From Oscillospiraceae bacterium (GTDB lineage Bacteria; Bacillota; Clostridia; Oscillospirales; Ruminococcaceae), in NCBI GenBank assembly GCA_021202155.1, contig JAJQDP010000027.1:1-43452 (forward strand): DNA of 43,452 nucleotides, in the 5' to 3' direction. Made by a program: the position numbers and the translations under genes. Below the pieces are notes generated by a model that was not told the origin of the DNA, made no database searches, and saw only the letters and a list, made by a program, of their open reading frames with translations. Below, one piece after another: positions 6,895 to 15,560 of this stretch. Every line of letters starts with the position of its first letter. The first letter of the stretch is position 1.

Positions 6895-8235
6895 CTAAAT
6901 ATTTTCGCACTGCCGTGAGACCGCCAGGACAACCCCCATCTCGACAAGCTGAATCATCAGTGCCGAACCGCCATAGCTGAAGAACGGCAGCGAAACACCG
7001 GTATTCGGGAATGCATTGCAGGCTACACCTATATTGAGTATCGCCTGAAGCCCTATGTGGAAGGTAATTCCGGCGGTAATAAGCGAGCCGAATTTGTCGG
7101 GAGCAGTTTTTGCGATTCTGAAGCCCCTGTATATGAACAAGCCAAAGAGAATTACAACAACCAATCCGCCGACATAGCCCAGTTCCTCGACGATTACGGA
7201 GATGATGAAGTCGTTCTGTGCCTCAGGAAGCCAGGCGTACTTCTGCCTCGACTCGCCGAACCCAAGACCGAACCATCCGCCCGAACCCATCGCGATAAGC
7301 GACTGCATGGTCTGCCAGTTATCATCGTCAATTGAACCGCTTTCTGTTGTGCTCATACTTTCAAGTCTGGTGGAGATATAGTCGAGTCCACCTCCACTGA
7401 GAATCGAGTAGCCCAAAAGAACCACAAGCCCTCCGACCACGACTATTCCCAACATCACCGCAATATCCTTATAGGGTACTCCAGAGAGCAGGACAACGCA
7501 CAGCCAGAGCGCGCACATTATAAGAAGTCCCGAGATGTGTCTCTGCAGAACCATGTTAACTCCGACAAGTGCCAATACGACAAGAAGCCAGAAGTATTTT
7601 TGCAGAAAGCCCTTATGCTGTCGCTTCGGGTCTTCCATAATCCTGACACAAATAAATGCAGTTACAACTATAAGAACCGGCTTCATAACCTCAGACGTCT
7701 GGAACGAAAGCGATTCGGTGATTTTGATCCAGCGACGTGCACCGGCGTTTTCCTCTCCAAAGAGTGATGTATAGCAAAGGAGTAAAAATACAACAGTAAA
7801 GCCGAACGTGACGAGCTTTGAATTACTCAGTATATGATAGTCAAATATCGAGACAAAAAACATGATAATGACGCCAATGACCGCCGCCAGTGCCTGCCTC
7901 TTGACAAAATAATATCCGTCATTGTAATTTGTGAGACCCTCTATGTAGCTCGCCGAGAATACCATAATGAGCCCGTAGACGAGCATGACGACAACGAGGA
8001 TAAAGAATATAGGGTCAACTCTACCGTCAATAACCCGGATTCCCGGCTCTCTTATCTTCCCGGCTCTCTTTGATTCTCTGCGGGCTTTTCTCTCCGACTG
8101 CTTTGAGGTCGCGTTCTTAGAACTGCCCCCTCTTGAAGCATTCCTGATCCGGGCACTGCCATTCTGAACAGTGATATTTCTTCCCGTCCCCTCAACGCCC
8201 GAGCCGATTATGTAGTTTGTTCTGTTTTCAGCCAT
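6895..8235 (-). CDS. ftsW: SEDS-family septal peptidoglycan glycosyltransferase FtsW
   Basis: Polymerises lipid II glycan strands at the septum with its partner PBP. It has 446 residues from the ATG at 8235, with GGAGG 11 nt upstream. An N-terminal cytoplasmic extension of about 70 residues, rich in Ser, Arg and Lys, precedes about ten membrane segments that start at VDPIFFILVVVMLVYG. Hallmark stretches are GSGGWFGLGFGESRQKYAWLPEAQNDFI (large extracellular loop), the VEELG sequence, and NTGVSLPFFSYGGSALM near the C-terminus. FtsW rather than RodA is favoured by its position between mraY and murG. The long basic tail is longer than in most FtsW proteins; its role is unknown. Confidence 0.94.
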   Translation of the reverse strand: MAENRTNYIIGSGVEGTGRNITVQNGSARIRNASRGGSSKNATSKQSERKARRESKRAGKIREPGIRVIDGRVDPIFFILVVVMLVYGLIMVFSASYIEGLTNYNDGYYFVKRQALAAVIGVIIMFFVSIFDYHILSNSKLVTFGFTVVFLLLCYTSLFGEENAGARRWIKITESLSFQTSEVMKPVLIVVTAFICVRIMEDPKRQHKGFLQKYFWLLVVLALVGVNMVLQRHISGLLIMCALWLCVVLLSGVPYKDIAVMLGIVVVGGLVVLLGYSILSGGGLDYISTRLESMSTTESGSIDDDNWQTMQSLIAMGSGGWFGLGFGESRQKYAWLPEAQNDFIISVIVEELGYVGGLVVVILFGLFIYRGFRIAKTAPDKFGSLITAGITFHIGLQAILNIGVACNAFPNTGVSLPFFSYGGSALMIQLVEMGVVLAVSRQCENI

Positions 8236-8280
8236 GGGCGTTATTGCCTCCAACCTTATTATTCCGCTCCACGTGGTAAA

Positions 8281-8534
8281 ACGACTTGGCTAACGCCAAG
8301 TCGGCAGTTCGCCTTTGGCGAACTGCGCGCTCCCTGCGGTCGCGCACCTCTCAGTCAGCCTGCGGCTGACAGCTCTCCTTGAAAAGGAGAGCCTTTTTTA
8401 TCCCCTCGCAGATACTTTTGAGAGAAGACTTCTGGCTCCCCTTTTTAAGGGGAGCTGTCGCGAAGCGACTGAGAGGTGCGCCGACCAAAGGGAGGCGCAT
8501 CGCCCGCAGGGCGACATTGTCGGCAGTAGCCGAC
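8281..8534. repeat. Family A palindromic element (A5)
   Basis: Outer chain of hairpins (GACTTGGC/GCCAAGTC, CAGTTCGCC/GGCGAACTG, GCGCTCC-type), then CCTCTCAGTCAGC/GCTGACAGC, CTCTCCTT/AAGGAGAG followed by CCTTTTTT on the plus strand, core, GGCTCCCCTT/AAGGGGAGC and a GCGAAGCGACTGAGAGGT end with more outer hairpins. It fills the ftsW-mraY gap. Confidence 0.85.
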
Positions 8535-8540
8535 TCCACC

Positions 8541-8572
8541 ATTGTACATAGTACAATTGTACATAGTACATT
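8541..8572. repeat. Short TGTACATAGTACA repeat (D)
   Basis: Two direct copies of the near-palindrome TTGTACATAGTACA, next to A5 and just beyond the mraY stop. Only this copy was seen in the window. Confidence 0.6.
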
Positions 8573-8577
8573 TTACA

Positions 8578-9594
8578 TTAATCCGCTGTATACAGCCACG
8601 TCGCCAGCACTCCCAGTGCGCCTGCCACGAGTGTGACCCCCGAGAACACCCAGAGAATCTTGTACTCGCTCCAGCCGCAGAGCTCAAAGTGGTGGTGAAT
8701 CGGTGCCATCTTGAAGACACGCTTCTTTCTTATCCTGATGCTCAGAATCTGGATTATGTCAGACAGCATCTCTATAACATATATAATTCCGACCAGCGGC
8801 ATAAGAAGCTCCAAGCCGCTTGCCATTCCCATTGCGACTACCGCGCCGCCTAAGAACATCGAACCGGTGTCTCCCATGAAGACCTTTGCGGGGTGCAAGT
8901 TCCAGATAAGAAAGCCTAAGCATCCTCCCGCAACAGCCATCGAAAAAGCTGACATCTCCCAGTTGTCAAGAAGAACGAATATCAGAACGAACGCGAGCGA
9001 ATACACCGTCGTGACCGAGCCCAACAGTCCGTCTACACCGTCGGTAAAGTTGACGGCGTTCACGAGCAAATAGATGCACACGCCCATCAGCGGATAGTAG
9101 AACCAGCCGAAATTGACCTCCCCAATGAACGGAAATACAACCGAGGTGGTGTTCCCGAGGAAGTAGAGTGCCACTAAATAGCCGACAACTATCACGACCT
9201 GCATGGCGGTTTTCGCCTTGATGCTTAAGCCTAAGTTTCTCTTCTTGACTACTTTGATATAGTCGTCGATGAAGCCTACGAGCATAAAGAGCATTGCCAC
9301 ACCGACAGCCAAGAGTAGCTTGAGTCCCGAGTTTTCAGGAGTCTCCATCATGTGCGCCGAGCGGTATGCCTTGATGATGAGATAGCCTATCCAGGTACAA
9401 ATCGGAACGGAGACAATAAACATAAACCCGCCCATCAAAGGAGTCCCCTCCTTCGACTTGTGCCAGGCAGGACCTATGTCAAGTATATGTGACCCCGCTT
9501 TAAGCTTGCGGAGATAAGGGATGAGAATCACCCCGAGAGCCCCGGCAATGACGGCAGATAGTATTCCGACTATAATGTTTATCCAGTATGGCAT
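8578..9594 (-). CDS. mraY: Phospho-N-acetylmuramoyl-pentapeptide-transferase (MraY)
   Basis: Integral membrane enzyme that transfers phospho-MurNAc-pentapeptide to undecaprenyl phosphate, giving lipid I. It has 338 residues and about ten membrane segments. Conserved cytoplasmic motifs are present: GPAWHKSKEGTPLMGG near residue 42, FIDDYIK with the paired aspartates (about 108), NFTDGVDGLLG (about 182) and PIHHHFELCGW near residue 300. The ATG start has AAGGA upstream. murD, which often follows mraY, is missing here; ftsW comes next, after element A5. Confidence 0.96.
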   Translation of the reverse strand: MPYWINIIVGILSAVIAGALGVILIPYLRKLKAGSHILDIGPAWHKSKEGTPLMGGFMFIVSVPICTWIGYLIIKAYRSAHMMETPENSGLKLLLAVGVAMLFMLVGFIDDYIKVVKKRNLGLSIKAKTAMQVVIVVGYLVALYFLGNTTSVVFPFIGEVNFGWFYYPLMGVCIYLLVNAVNFTDGVDGLLGSVTTVYSLAFVLIFVLLDNWEMSAFSMAVAGGCLGFLIWNLHPAKVFMGDTGSMFLGGAVVAMGMASGLELLMPLVGIIYVIEMLSDIIQILSIRIRKKRVFKMAPIHHHFELCGWSEYKILWVFSGVTLVAGALGVLATWLYTAD

Positions 9595-9631
9595 GGCTTT
9601 TCCTTCTTTTTATGCTTATTGTCGCCGCGGA

Positions 9632-9772
9632 CACCCCTCCACCACCGCCTTCGGCGGCGGTCCCCCTCCCCCTTCGGGGGAGGCTTTTTGTGCTTCTATC
9701 AGAAGCTTTTGGGAGCGGCAGCTATAGGCTCCCCTGAAAGGGGAGCTGTCAGCCGCAGGCTGACTGAGGGGT
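9632..9772. repeat. Family A palindromic element (A6) overlapping the murE 3' end
   Basis: Left CCCCTCCACCACCGCC/GGCGGCGGT, then CTCCCCC/GGGGGAG followed by GCTTTTTG on the plus strand, core TTCTATCAGAAGC to GGCAGCTATAGG, CTCCCCT/AGGGGAG, and right GTCAGCC/GGCTGAC-TGAGGGGT. The right end encodes the last residues and the stop of murE. Confidence 0.85.
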
Positions 9773-11212
9773 TTCCGCAAGTGCTTCCGCCACAACTTCC
9801 CTCTCATCAAAATGTATCTTCCCAGTCGAAAGAATCTGGTAATCCTCGTGACCCTTTCCGCAGAGGACGATGACGTCGTCCTTTTTAGCGTTTTTGATCG
9901 CCCAGAAGATGGCGTCGCGGCGGTTGTCTATTTCAATATATTCCTTGAAGCCAGACGTTAGACCGGCTATTATGTCCATGATGATGGCGTGGGGGTCTTC
10001 ATTTCGAGGGTTATCCGAGGTGACGACTAAGAAATCTGCGCCCTGCTCTGCCGCCTGAGCCATCAGCGGACGCTTTTTCGCGTCGCGGTTTCCGCCACAG
10101 CCGAACAGGCAGACGATTCTTCTGCCAGCCCCCGCGCTCTCGCGGACATTTCTTAAAATATTCGTGATCGCATCGGGAGAGTGGGCATAGTCAATGATGA
10201 CGATGAAATCTCTTCCCGTCGGGACGACCTCGCACCTGCCTCTGACGCCTTTTATATCCGGGATGAGGGGGACTGTTCTCTCAGCACCGATTCCGGCAAG
10301 CTCCAAAACAGCGATAGCCATCATGGTGTTCGAGACGTTGTAGCTCCCCGGAAGAGGAATGCTGACCTTGTAGCTCTTGAGCGCGTTCGAGTACCAATAG
10401 GTCGACTCGTGCGCGGATAGCTTTATCATGTCGGCAAAGAAATCGGCTTCCTTGCGGATGGAAAGGGTGTATTTCGGGCAATTGATTTCATTGAAAAGCC
10501 GTTCGCCGTAAGGGTCGTCTATGTCGATGACGGCGTTCTTGCTCCTCCCGAAGAGGAGCTTTTTCGCCTGGTAGTAGTTCTCCATGCTCCCGTGGACGTC
10601 AAGGTGATCCTGCGTAAGATTCAGGAATGCCGAAACCTCAAAGACGCACTTTCCCAAGCGTTCCTGTTCAAGCCCTTGTGAAGACGCCTCCATAACAGCG
10701 TACTCACAGCCGGCGTCGACCATCTCTCTTAGTAGCTCAAAGAACTCGTTCGGAAGCGGCGTTGTATTCTCGGTGGGGATGAACCGGTCGCAGATTTCGT
10801 TTCCGCAAGTGCCGATAAGCCCAGCCTTGATTCCGAGAGCGTCTAAAAGCTGTTTTATGACGGTAGTAGTCGTGGTCTTGCCGTTTGTTCCGGTGATGCC
10901 GATGAGCTTAAGCTTACGCTCGGGGTTGTGGTACCAGTTCGCCCAGAGTGAGGAAAGTGCCAGGCGAGTATCTCTCACAACTATCTGATGCGGAACGCCG
11001 CAATCATGCTCGACAACAAAGACCTGAACGCCCTTTTCGCTCAGGCTCTTGACCTCGTTGTGCGCATCAAACTTCGCCCCCTTGAGAGCGACAAAGAGCG
11101 TATTTTCAGTGATTTCATCCCTTGAGTCGGAGGAAATCTTTTCAATTTCAATGTTAGGAATATCCTCCGGAGTAACCGGGCATATGCCGGATAATAGGTC
11201 ATATAGTTTCAT
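9749..11212 (-). CDS. murE: UDP-MurNAc-L-Ala-D-Glu:meso-diaminopimelate ligase (MurE)
   Basis: Adds the third residue of the stem peptide in the cytosol, using ATP. It has 487 residues. The Mur ligase P-loop is GITGTNGKTTTTT (about 105-117); the UMT-binding and carbamylated-lysine region is around VMEASSQGLEQERL; the C-terminal domain carries SDNPRNEDP. DNPR is the established signature for meso-DAP rather than lysine, so the wall is predicted to be DAP-type. The C-terminus TPQSACG and the stop codon are encoded by the end of repeat element A6, so the native protein probably ended a few residues earlier before the element was acquired (inference). Confidence 0.95.
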   Translation of the reverse strand: MKLYDLLSGICPVTPEDIPNIEIEKISSDSRDEITENTLFVALKGAKFDAHNEVKSLSEKGVQVFVVEHDCGVPHQIVVRDTRLALSSLWANWYHNPERKLKLIGITGTNGKTTTTTVIKQLLDALGIKAGLIGTCGNEICDRFIPTENTTPLPNEFFELLREMVDAGCEYAVMEASSQGLEQERLGKCVFEVSAFLNLTQDHLDVHGSMENYYQAKKLLFGRSKNAVIDIDDPYGERLFNEINCPKYTLSIRKEADFFADMIKLSAHESTYWYSNALKSYKVSIPLPGSYNVSNTMMAIAVLELAGIGAERTVPLIPDIKGVRGRCEVVPTGRDFIVIIDYAHSPDAITNILRNVRESAGAGRRIVCLFGCGGNRDAKKRPLMAQAAEQGADFLVVTSDNPRNEDPHAIIMDIIAGLTSGFKEYIEIDNRRDAIFWAIKNAKKDDVIVLCGKGHEDYQILSTGKIHFDEREVVAEALAETPQSACG

Positions 11213-11258
11213 TTTATCACCCTTTTCAGTGATTAGTGGTTAGTTGCTATGGCTATTT

Positions 11259-11481
11259 GTCGCGCTTCGCGCGACGCGCCTCCTTTGGAGGCGCACCCCT
11301 CCACCGGCTTCGCCGGTCCCCCTCCCCCTTCGGGGGAGGCTTTAATTCGCTCGGGGATAGTTTCCGGTAGAGGATAAGATTGCAAATTAAAGTTGTGCAT
11401 AAGTCAAAAGTTGCAAAGAGGCAGTCATAGCCTCCCCTGAAAGGGGAGGGGGACCGCCGGCGAAGCCGGTGGTGGAGGGGT
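11259..11481. repeat. Family A palindromic element (A7)
   Basis: Outer GCGCC/GGCGC hairpins, CCCCTCCACCGGC/GCCGGT, CTCCCCC/GGGGGAG, an unusually long core of about 80 bp ending GAGGCAGTCATAG, CTCCCCT/AGGGGAG and ACCGCCGGC/GCCGGTGGT-GGAGGGGT. It fills the gap between the PBP gene and murE; its final T is part of the PBP stop codon TGA. Confidence 0.85.
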
Positions 11482-13715
11482 CAACCTGAGTCCTCATTAA
11501 CAACAAAGTACGCTTCAATAACCGTCCCGACCTCTACTGTCGTTCCGACGGAATAGTTGGAGGTTCCGGTGCAGACGGCTCCGCTCTTTTCAGCGGCTCC
11601 TCCGAGCGGCAGCAGGTTCAGACCTGCCTTTGTAATCAGCCTGTTTGCCTCCGAAAGCGAACAGCCGGAAATGTCGGGTACTGTCGTGTACTGGACATCA
11701 TAGTCCTCATCTGTATAGACGACAACCGTGCATCCTGTCGGCATGGTGCTTCCGCTTGCGGGCACCTGCCTTATTACTGTGTCTCCATCGCCGATGACCT
11801 CGATTTCGAGCCCGAGAGCTTCAAGAGTAGCAGTTGCCTGCGAGACAGTTGAGCCTCTTATATAAGGGACGGAAACGTCCATATCTTCCAGATCTTCTTC
11901 TGTATACTCGGCGTAATATCCCAGATATGGGAGAATTTCAGTCAGAGCCTCAACTACAACAGGAGCGGCGACGGCAGAGCCATAGTAGAGCCCGTTCGTC
12001 GGCTCATCGACCATTACGAGCATGATTATCTCCGGGTCGTCGGCAGGATAGAATGCGACGTATGACGACACATACGTAGTACCTGATGAATCCTCATCCA
12101 GCTTCTGTGATGTTCCCGACTTTCCGCCGATTGAGTAGCCCTTGATGTAGGCGTTGCTTCCCGAGTTTGTATTTACGACAGTTTCGAGCACCTCGCGCAT
12201 GGTTTCGGAGGTCTCCTCCGAGATAACCTGCCGTTTGATTGTGGTCTCGTTCTGCATGATTATATTTCCCTCACTGTCGACGACCTTATCGACGACATAG
12301 GGGGTGAGCAAATATCCGCCGTTGATGACTGCCGCATAAGCGCAGAGCATCTGAATAGGAGTTATCTTGTTTGCCTGACCGAACGAGCTCGACGCCAAGT
12401 TGACGAGGGTCATGTTGTCAGAGTCGATATAAAGGCTGTTCGGCTCCGCCGGAAGGTCGATTCCCGTCTTCTGGGTGAGACCGAAAGCCTCAAAGTATTT
12501 GCAGAATGCCGTCGCTCCCAACTTCTGTCCGATAAGGACGAACGCCGGGTTGCAGGAGTTGGTCATCGCTTCAACGAAGGTCTGGCTTCCGTGCGAGCTT
12601 GAGCTCCAGCAATGGTATATCGTGTCCATGACGGTGATAGAGCCGGAGCAGTAGAAGGTGTCGCTGAGGCTTATTGCGTTCTCCTCAAGAGCCGCCGAGC
12701 CGGTTACTACCTTGAAAACAGAGCCCGGGAAGTAGAGCGATGAGATTGCCTTGTTCGTCCACTGGGTATTCCACGCTTCAGAAAGTGCCGCGCTGTATTC
12801 TTCATCCGTAACCGTTCCGTCAAGACCGGCTAAGTATTCTGAAAGCGATTCATCGGTGATGACCGTCGGCTCGTTCAGATTATATGTCGGCGAAGAAGCC
12901 ATCGCATAGATAGCACCCGTCTTGCAGTTCATGACTATTGCACATGCGCCGTCCTCCGGGTCGTTCGCCGAGACTGCGTTCGCAAGTGCCTCTTCAACAT
13001 AATACTGAATCGTCGCGTCGATTGTCGAATATACTGAGTAGCCATCAACTGCGTCGTAGCTTTGCTTGTACTTGTACTGGATTTCCGAGCCGTTCGCGTC
13101 GATAGCAGTGACGATGGCACCGTCCGTACCGGTGAGGTAATCGTCATATGATGCTTCAATTCCGTAGATGCCGTAGCCGTCATAGTGCAGATGCCCGATG
13201 ACGTTCGCCGCAAGGTCGTCCTGCGGATAATATCTCTCGGTAGTCGCCGTCGCACCAACAGAGGTGATTCCCGCCTCGCTCATGATTGAAAGGATTGATG
13301 TAGCCGTGGTCTTGTCGACCTCGGTGGCTATTACCTGATAGGCGTTGTCCTTTGAGAGCTTTGTTTCGATTACGTCCTCGTCCACTCCGAGATACTCGGA
13401 AAGAGTTTCGACGATGAGCTCCTTCTGCTCGGTATCCCTGTCGCGATAGGTGGTCGGGTCGACGAAAACGGTGTAGACCGTAACGCTCTGCGCCAAAACC
13501 TGACCGTTGGAGTCATAGATTGTTCCTCTTGTTGAGCTGATTGTTGTCGTTTTGAACTGCTGACTGTTGGCAAGAGCCTGGTACTTTTCGCTGTCAACAA
13601 CAGCGACCTGGTACATGCTGTAGGTGACGTACACAAGGGTCGCAATCATGACCAAAAGCAATGGTGCAAACAGTCGCCGCTTCATTTTTGGAGTCGGTTT
13701 TTGAGTTTCTGCCAT
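11481..13715 (-). CDS. Class B penicillin-binding protein with two PASTA domains (FtsI/SpoVD type)
   Basis: Septal transpeptidase that cross-links peptidoglycan outside the membrane, partner of FtsW. It has 744 residues: a short basic tail, a membrane anchor (about 15-36), a PBP dimerisation domain (about 55-215), the transpeptidase domain (about 255-590) and two PASTA domains (about 613-668 and 676-738). Active-site motifs: S332-V-F-K335, S387-C-N389 and K532-S-G-T535. The third motif reads KSG where KTG is usual, a conservative change. By position after ftsL it should be the vegetative septal PBP (PBP2B-like), but PASTA-bearing SpoVD has the same architecture; only one such gene is in the cluster. 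The stop TGA abuts repeat A7. Confidence 0.93.
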   Translation of the reverse strand: MAETQKPTPKMKRRLFAPLLLVMIATLVYVTYSMYQVAVVDSEKYQALANSQQFKTTTISSTRGTIYDSNGQVLAQSVTVYTVFVDPTTYRDRDTEQKELIVETLSEYLGVDEDVIETKLSKDNAYQVIATEVDKTTATSILSIMSEAGITSVGATATTERYYPQDDLAANVIGHLHYDGYGIYGIEASYDDYLTGTDGAIVTAIDANGSEIQYKYKQSYDAVDGYSVYSTIDATIQYYVEEALANAVSANDPEDGACAIVMNCKTGAIYAMASSPTYNLNEPTVITDESLSEYLAGLDGTVTDEEYSAALSEAWNTQWTNKAISSLYFPGSVFKVVTGSAALEENAISLSDTFYCSGSITVMDTIYHCWSSSSHGSQTFVEAMTNSCNPAFVLIGQKLGATAFCKYFEAFGLTQKTGIDLPAEPNSLYIDSDNMTLVNLASSSFGQANKITPIQMLCAYAAVINGGYLLTPYVVDKVVDSEGNIIMQNETTIKRQVISEETSETMREVLETVVNTNSGSNAYIKGYSIGGKSGTSQKLDEDSSGTTYVSSYVAFYPADDPEIIMLVMVDEPTNGLYYGSAVAAPVVVEALTEILPYLGYYAEYTEEDLEDMDVSVPYIRGSTVSQATATLEALGLEIEVIGDGDTVIRQVPASGSTMPTGCTVVVYTDEDYDVQYTTVPDISGCSLSEANRLITKAGLNLLPLGGAAEKSGAVCTGTSNYSVGTTVEVGTVIEAYFVVNEDSG

Positions 13716-13769
13716 TTTGAGTCCTTTCTCCGAAAACTGTCACGGTTCGCCATTTTACCTCTGACTGAA

Positions 13770-13818
13770 GAAAGCTAAGTTTACCCTTCAATATTCAAGA
13801 AGGCAAAACTTAACTTTC
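13770..13818. other. Long hairpin between ftsL and the PBP gene
   Basis: Arms GAAAGCTAAGTTT (13770-13782) and AAACTTAACTTTC (13806-13818) pair over 13 positions with one wobble. Inside, CCTTC (13785-13789) pairs with GAAGG (13799-13803). There is no T run on either side, so it is not a standard terminator; an RNA processing or stability element within the operon is possible. Confidence 0.6.
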
Positions 13819-13855
13819 CCTCAACACTATCCACTATACTACTAATATTATTTTT

Positions 13856-14359
13856 TCAGAACCCCAGATATTCAAAAACATCGGAGAACCAGTTCTTTAT
13901 GATTACGAAAATATTCGAGCTTTCTGTTTCAACAACCTCGATGACGGTGTCCGCCTCTACCTCGACATATTCAATCTGGGATTTATCAAGCTTTTCAAGT
14001 CCCAAGACGTTCTGCGCGTATTCCTCAACGCTCTTGAGGGACGTCTTTGACTCGTACTCCGCCGCAAGACTTGCGTTGTCGCTCTCAAGCTCCGCCAAGG
14101 TGCTCTCAAGGGAGCTTATCTCGTTGAAGAGCCGGTTGGTCTCGACATTGCCATAGAGAAGCGCGAAGAAAACAGCAAGGAAGATAGCCGCATACACGAT
14201 TATTCTGACCAGGTTCTGCGGCAACGCAACCGAATTGTTCCGTATTACAACAATAGACCTTCTCTTCTGCTCAGGCTTTGGCTGTGTCTTAGGCACAGCA
14301 TTGCTTTTCGGCTCGTAAACCGACAGGTCATAAGCTAAATTGTCATCACGATACGCCAT
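13856..14359 (-). CDS. ftsL: Cell division protein FtsL (septum formation initiator family)
   Basis: Small bitopic coiled-coil protein of the FtsQ/FtsB/FtsL complex. It has 167 residues from the ATG at 14359, with AAAGGA 9 nt upstream; an earlier TTG was rejected. A basic, Pro-rich cytoplasmic tail (about 1-45) is followed by one membrane segment (about 55-74) and a coiled coil with heptad-like leucines (LFNEISSLESTLAELESDNASLAAEYES). The extracellular tail of about 45 residues is longer than in typical FtsL. FtsL and DivIC cannot be told apart by sequence; position between rsmH and the PBP gene favours FtsL. Confidence 0.85.
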   Translation of the reverse strand: MAYRDDNLAYDLSVYEPKSNAVPKTQPKPEQKRRSIVVIRNNSVALPQNLVRIIVYAAIFLAVFFALLYGNVETNRLFNEISSLESTLAELESDNASLAAEYESKTSLKSVEEYAQNVLGLEKLDKSQIEYVEVEADTVIEVVETESSNIFVIIKNWFSDVFEYLGF

Positions 14360-14402
14360 GTTTTCACGTCCTTTTTCGTTCAACTCTTCTTATGCAGAGC
14401 CG

Positions 14403-14600
14403 GCTATTTTCGCCGAAGGCGAAAATAGCACCCCTCAGTCAGCTTCGCTGACAGCTCCCCTTATCAGGGGAGCCATAATTCTTTCTCCCGAAAGCCTCTG
14501 AGAGAGGCAGTTATAGCCTCCCCTGAAAGGGGAGGGGGACCGCCGCCGAAGGCGGTGGTGGAGGGGTGCGCCTCCTCAGGAGGTGCGCATCTGCCGCAGG
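14403..14600. repeat. Family A palindromic element (A8)
   Basis: Outer GCTATTTTCGCC/GGCGAAAATAGC hairpin, CCCCTCAGTCAGC/GCTGAC, CTCCCCTT-AGGGGAGCC, core TTCTTTCTCCCGAAAGC to GAGGCAGTTATAG, CTCCCCT/AGGGGAG, ACCGCC/GGCGGTGGT-GGAGGGGT and an outer GCGCCTCC/GGAGGTGCGC hairpin. It fills the rsmH-ftsL gap. Confidence 0.85.
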
Positions 14601-14618
14601 AAATGCATTTCTGCAGGT

Positions 14619-15542
14619 TTACAATTTCTCCACTATCCTCAGTTTCGCTGAATGGCTTCGGCTGTTGCTTGCAAGCTCTGCCTCGGTGGGCTCTATTGGC
14701 TTGCGGGTGATTATCTTTCCTCTTGGAGTCCTTCCGCACACGCAGACCGGGAATTCCGGCGGGCAGATACAGCCCTGAGCAAAGCTCAGAAATCTCTGCT
14801 TCACCATTCTGTCCTCAAGCGAGTGGAATGTGATTACGCACAGTCTCCCGCCCGGCTTGAGCCGCTCAAAGCCCTTGTCAAGAGCCTCGGAAAGCTCCGA
14901 AAATTCGTTATTTACTTCTATTCTTATCGCCTGGAAGGTCTTCTTGCAGGGGTTCTTCTCCCGCCTTACCTTCGCAGGGACCGATTGTCTTATAATCTCG
15001 TCAAGCTCTCCTACTGTCCTTATCTCTGCCTTTTCACGCTCTTTGACGATGTTCGAGGCGATGCTCTTAGCAAACCTCTCCTCGCCGTACTCGAAAAGAA
15101 TCCGGGTCAGGTCTTCATAGGAGTAATTGTTGACGACATCCTTGGCACTTAGTCCGCTCTCGCTCATTCTCATGTCGAGTTCACTCTCTTCCGAGTGATA
15201 GGAGAATCCTCTGTCCGGGTTGTCAAGCTGATATGAGCTGACTCCTATGTCCAAAAGAAGCCCGTCAATCGAGCCGATGCCCTGCTCGTCAAGTATCTTG
15301 TCGACATTTCCGAAAGTTCCCTCCACAACCGTGGCGTTCAGCCCGAAAAGCCGCTCGCGCGCAACCTCCACAGCCTCGGGGTCTCGGTCAATCGCTATGA
15401 GCATCCCGGTAGTGAGCTTTTTCGCAATCGCTCTTGAGTGACCCGCGCCGCCGGCGGTTCCGTCAACATAGATTCCGTCCGGCTTGATGTTCAAGCCTTC
15501 TATACATTCATCCAAAAGAACCGGTATGTGCCGAAATTCCAT
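14619..15542 (-). CDS. rsmH: 16S rRNA (cytosine-1402-N4)-methyltransferase RsmH
   Basis: Methylates N4 of C1402 in the 16S rRNA decoding centre, using SAM. It has 307 residues from the ATG at 15542, with AAGGA 7 nt upstream; five earlier codons start at a TTG inside the ribosome site. Motifs: HIPVLLDECIEGL at the N-terminus, the SAM loop YVDGTAGGAGHSRAI (25-39), LLLDIGVSSYQLD and PDRGFSYHSEESELDMRM. The C-terminal KIITRKPIEPTEAELASNSRSHSAKLRIVEK is typical of RsmH. It starts 19 nt after mraZ, its usual operon partner. Confidence 0.97.
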   Translation of the reverse strand: MEFRHIPVLLDECIEGLNIKPDGIYVDGTAGGAGHSRAIAKKLTTGMLIAIDRDPEAVEVARERLFGLNATVVEGTFGNVDKILDEQGIGSIDGLLLDIGVSSYQLDNPDRGFSYHSEESELDMRMSESGLSAKDVVNNYSYEDLTRILFEYGEERFAKSIASNIVKEREKAEIRTVGELDEIIRQSVPAKVRREKNPCKKTFQAIRIEVNNEFSELSEALDKGFERLKPGGRLCVITFHSLEDRMVKQRFLSFAQGCICPPEFPVCVCGRTPRGKIITRKPIEPTEAELASNSRSHSAKLRIVEKL

Positions 15543-15560
15543 GAAACTGTCCTTCAATAA

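Noticed and set aside
8281-8570. Small open frames through the A5 and D repeats
   Set aside because: They consist of translated hairpin repeats and differ with each copy of the repeat.
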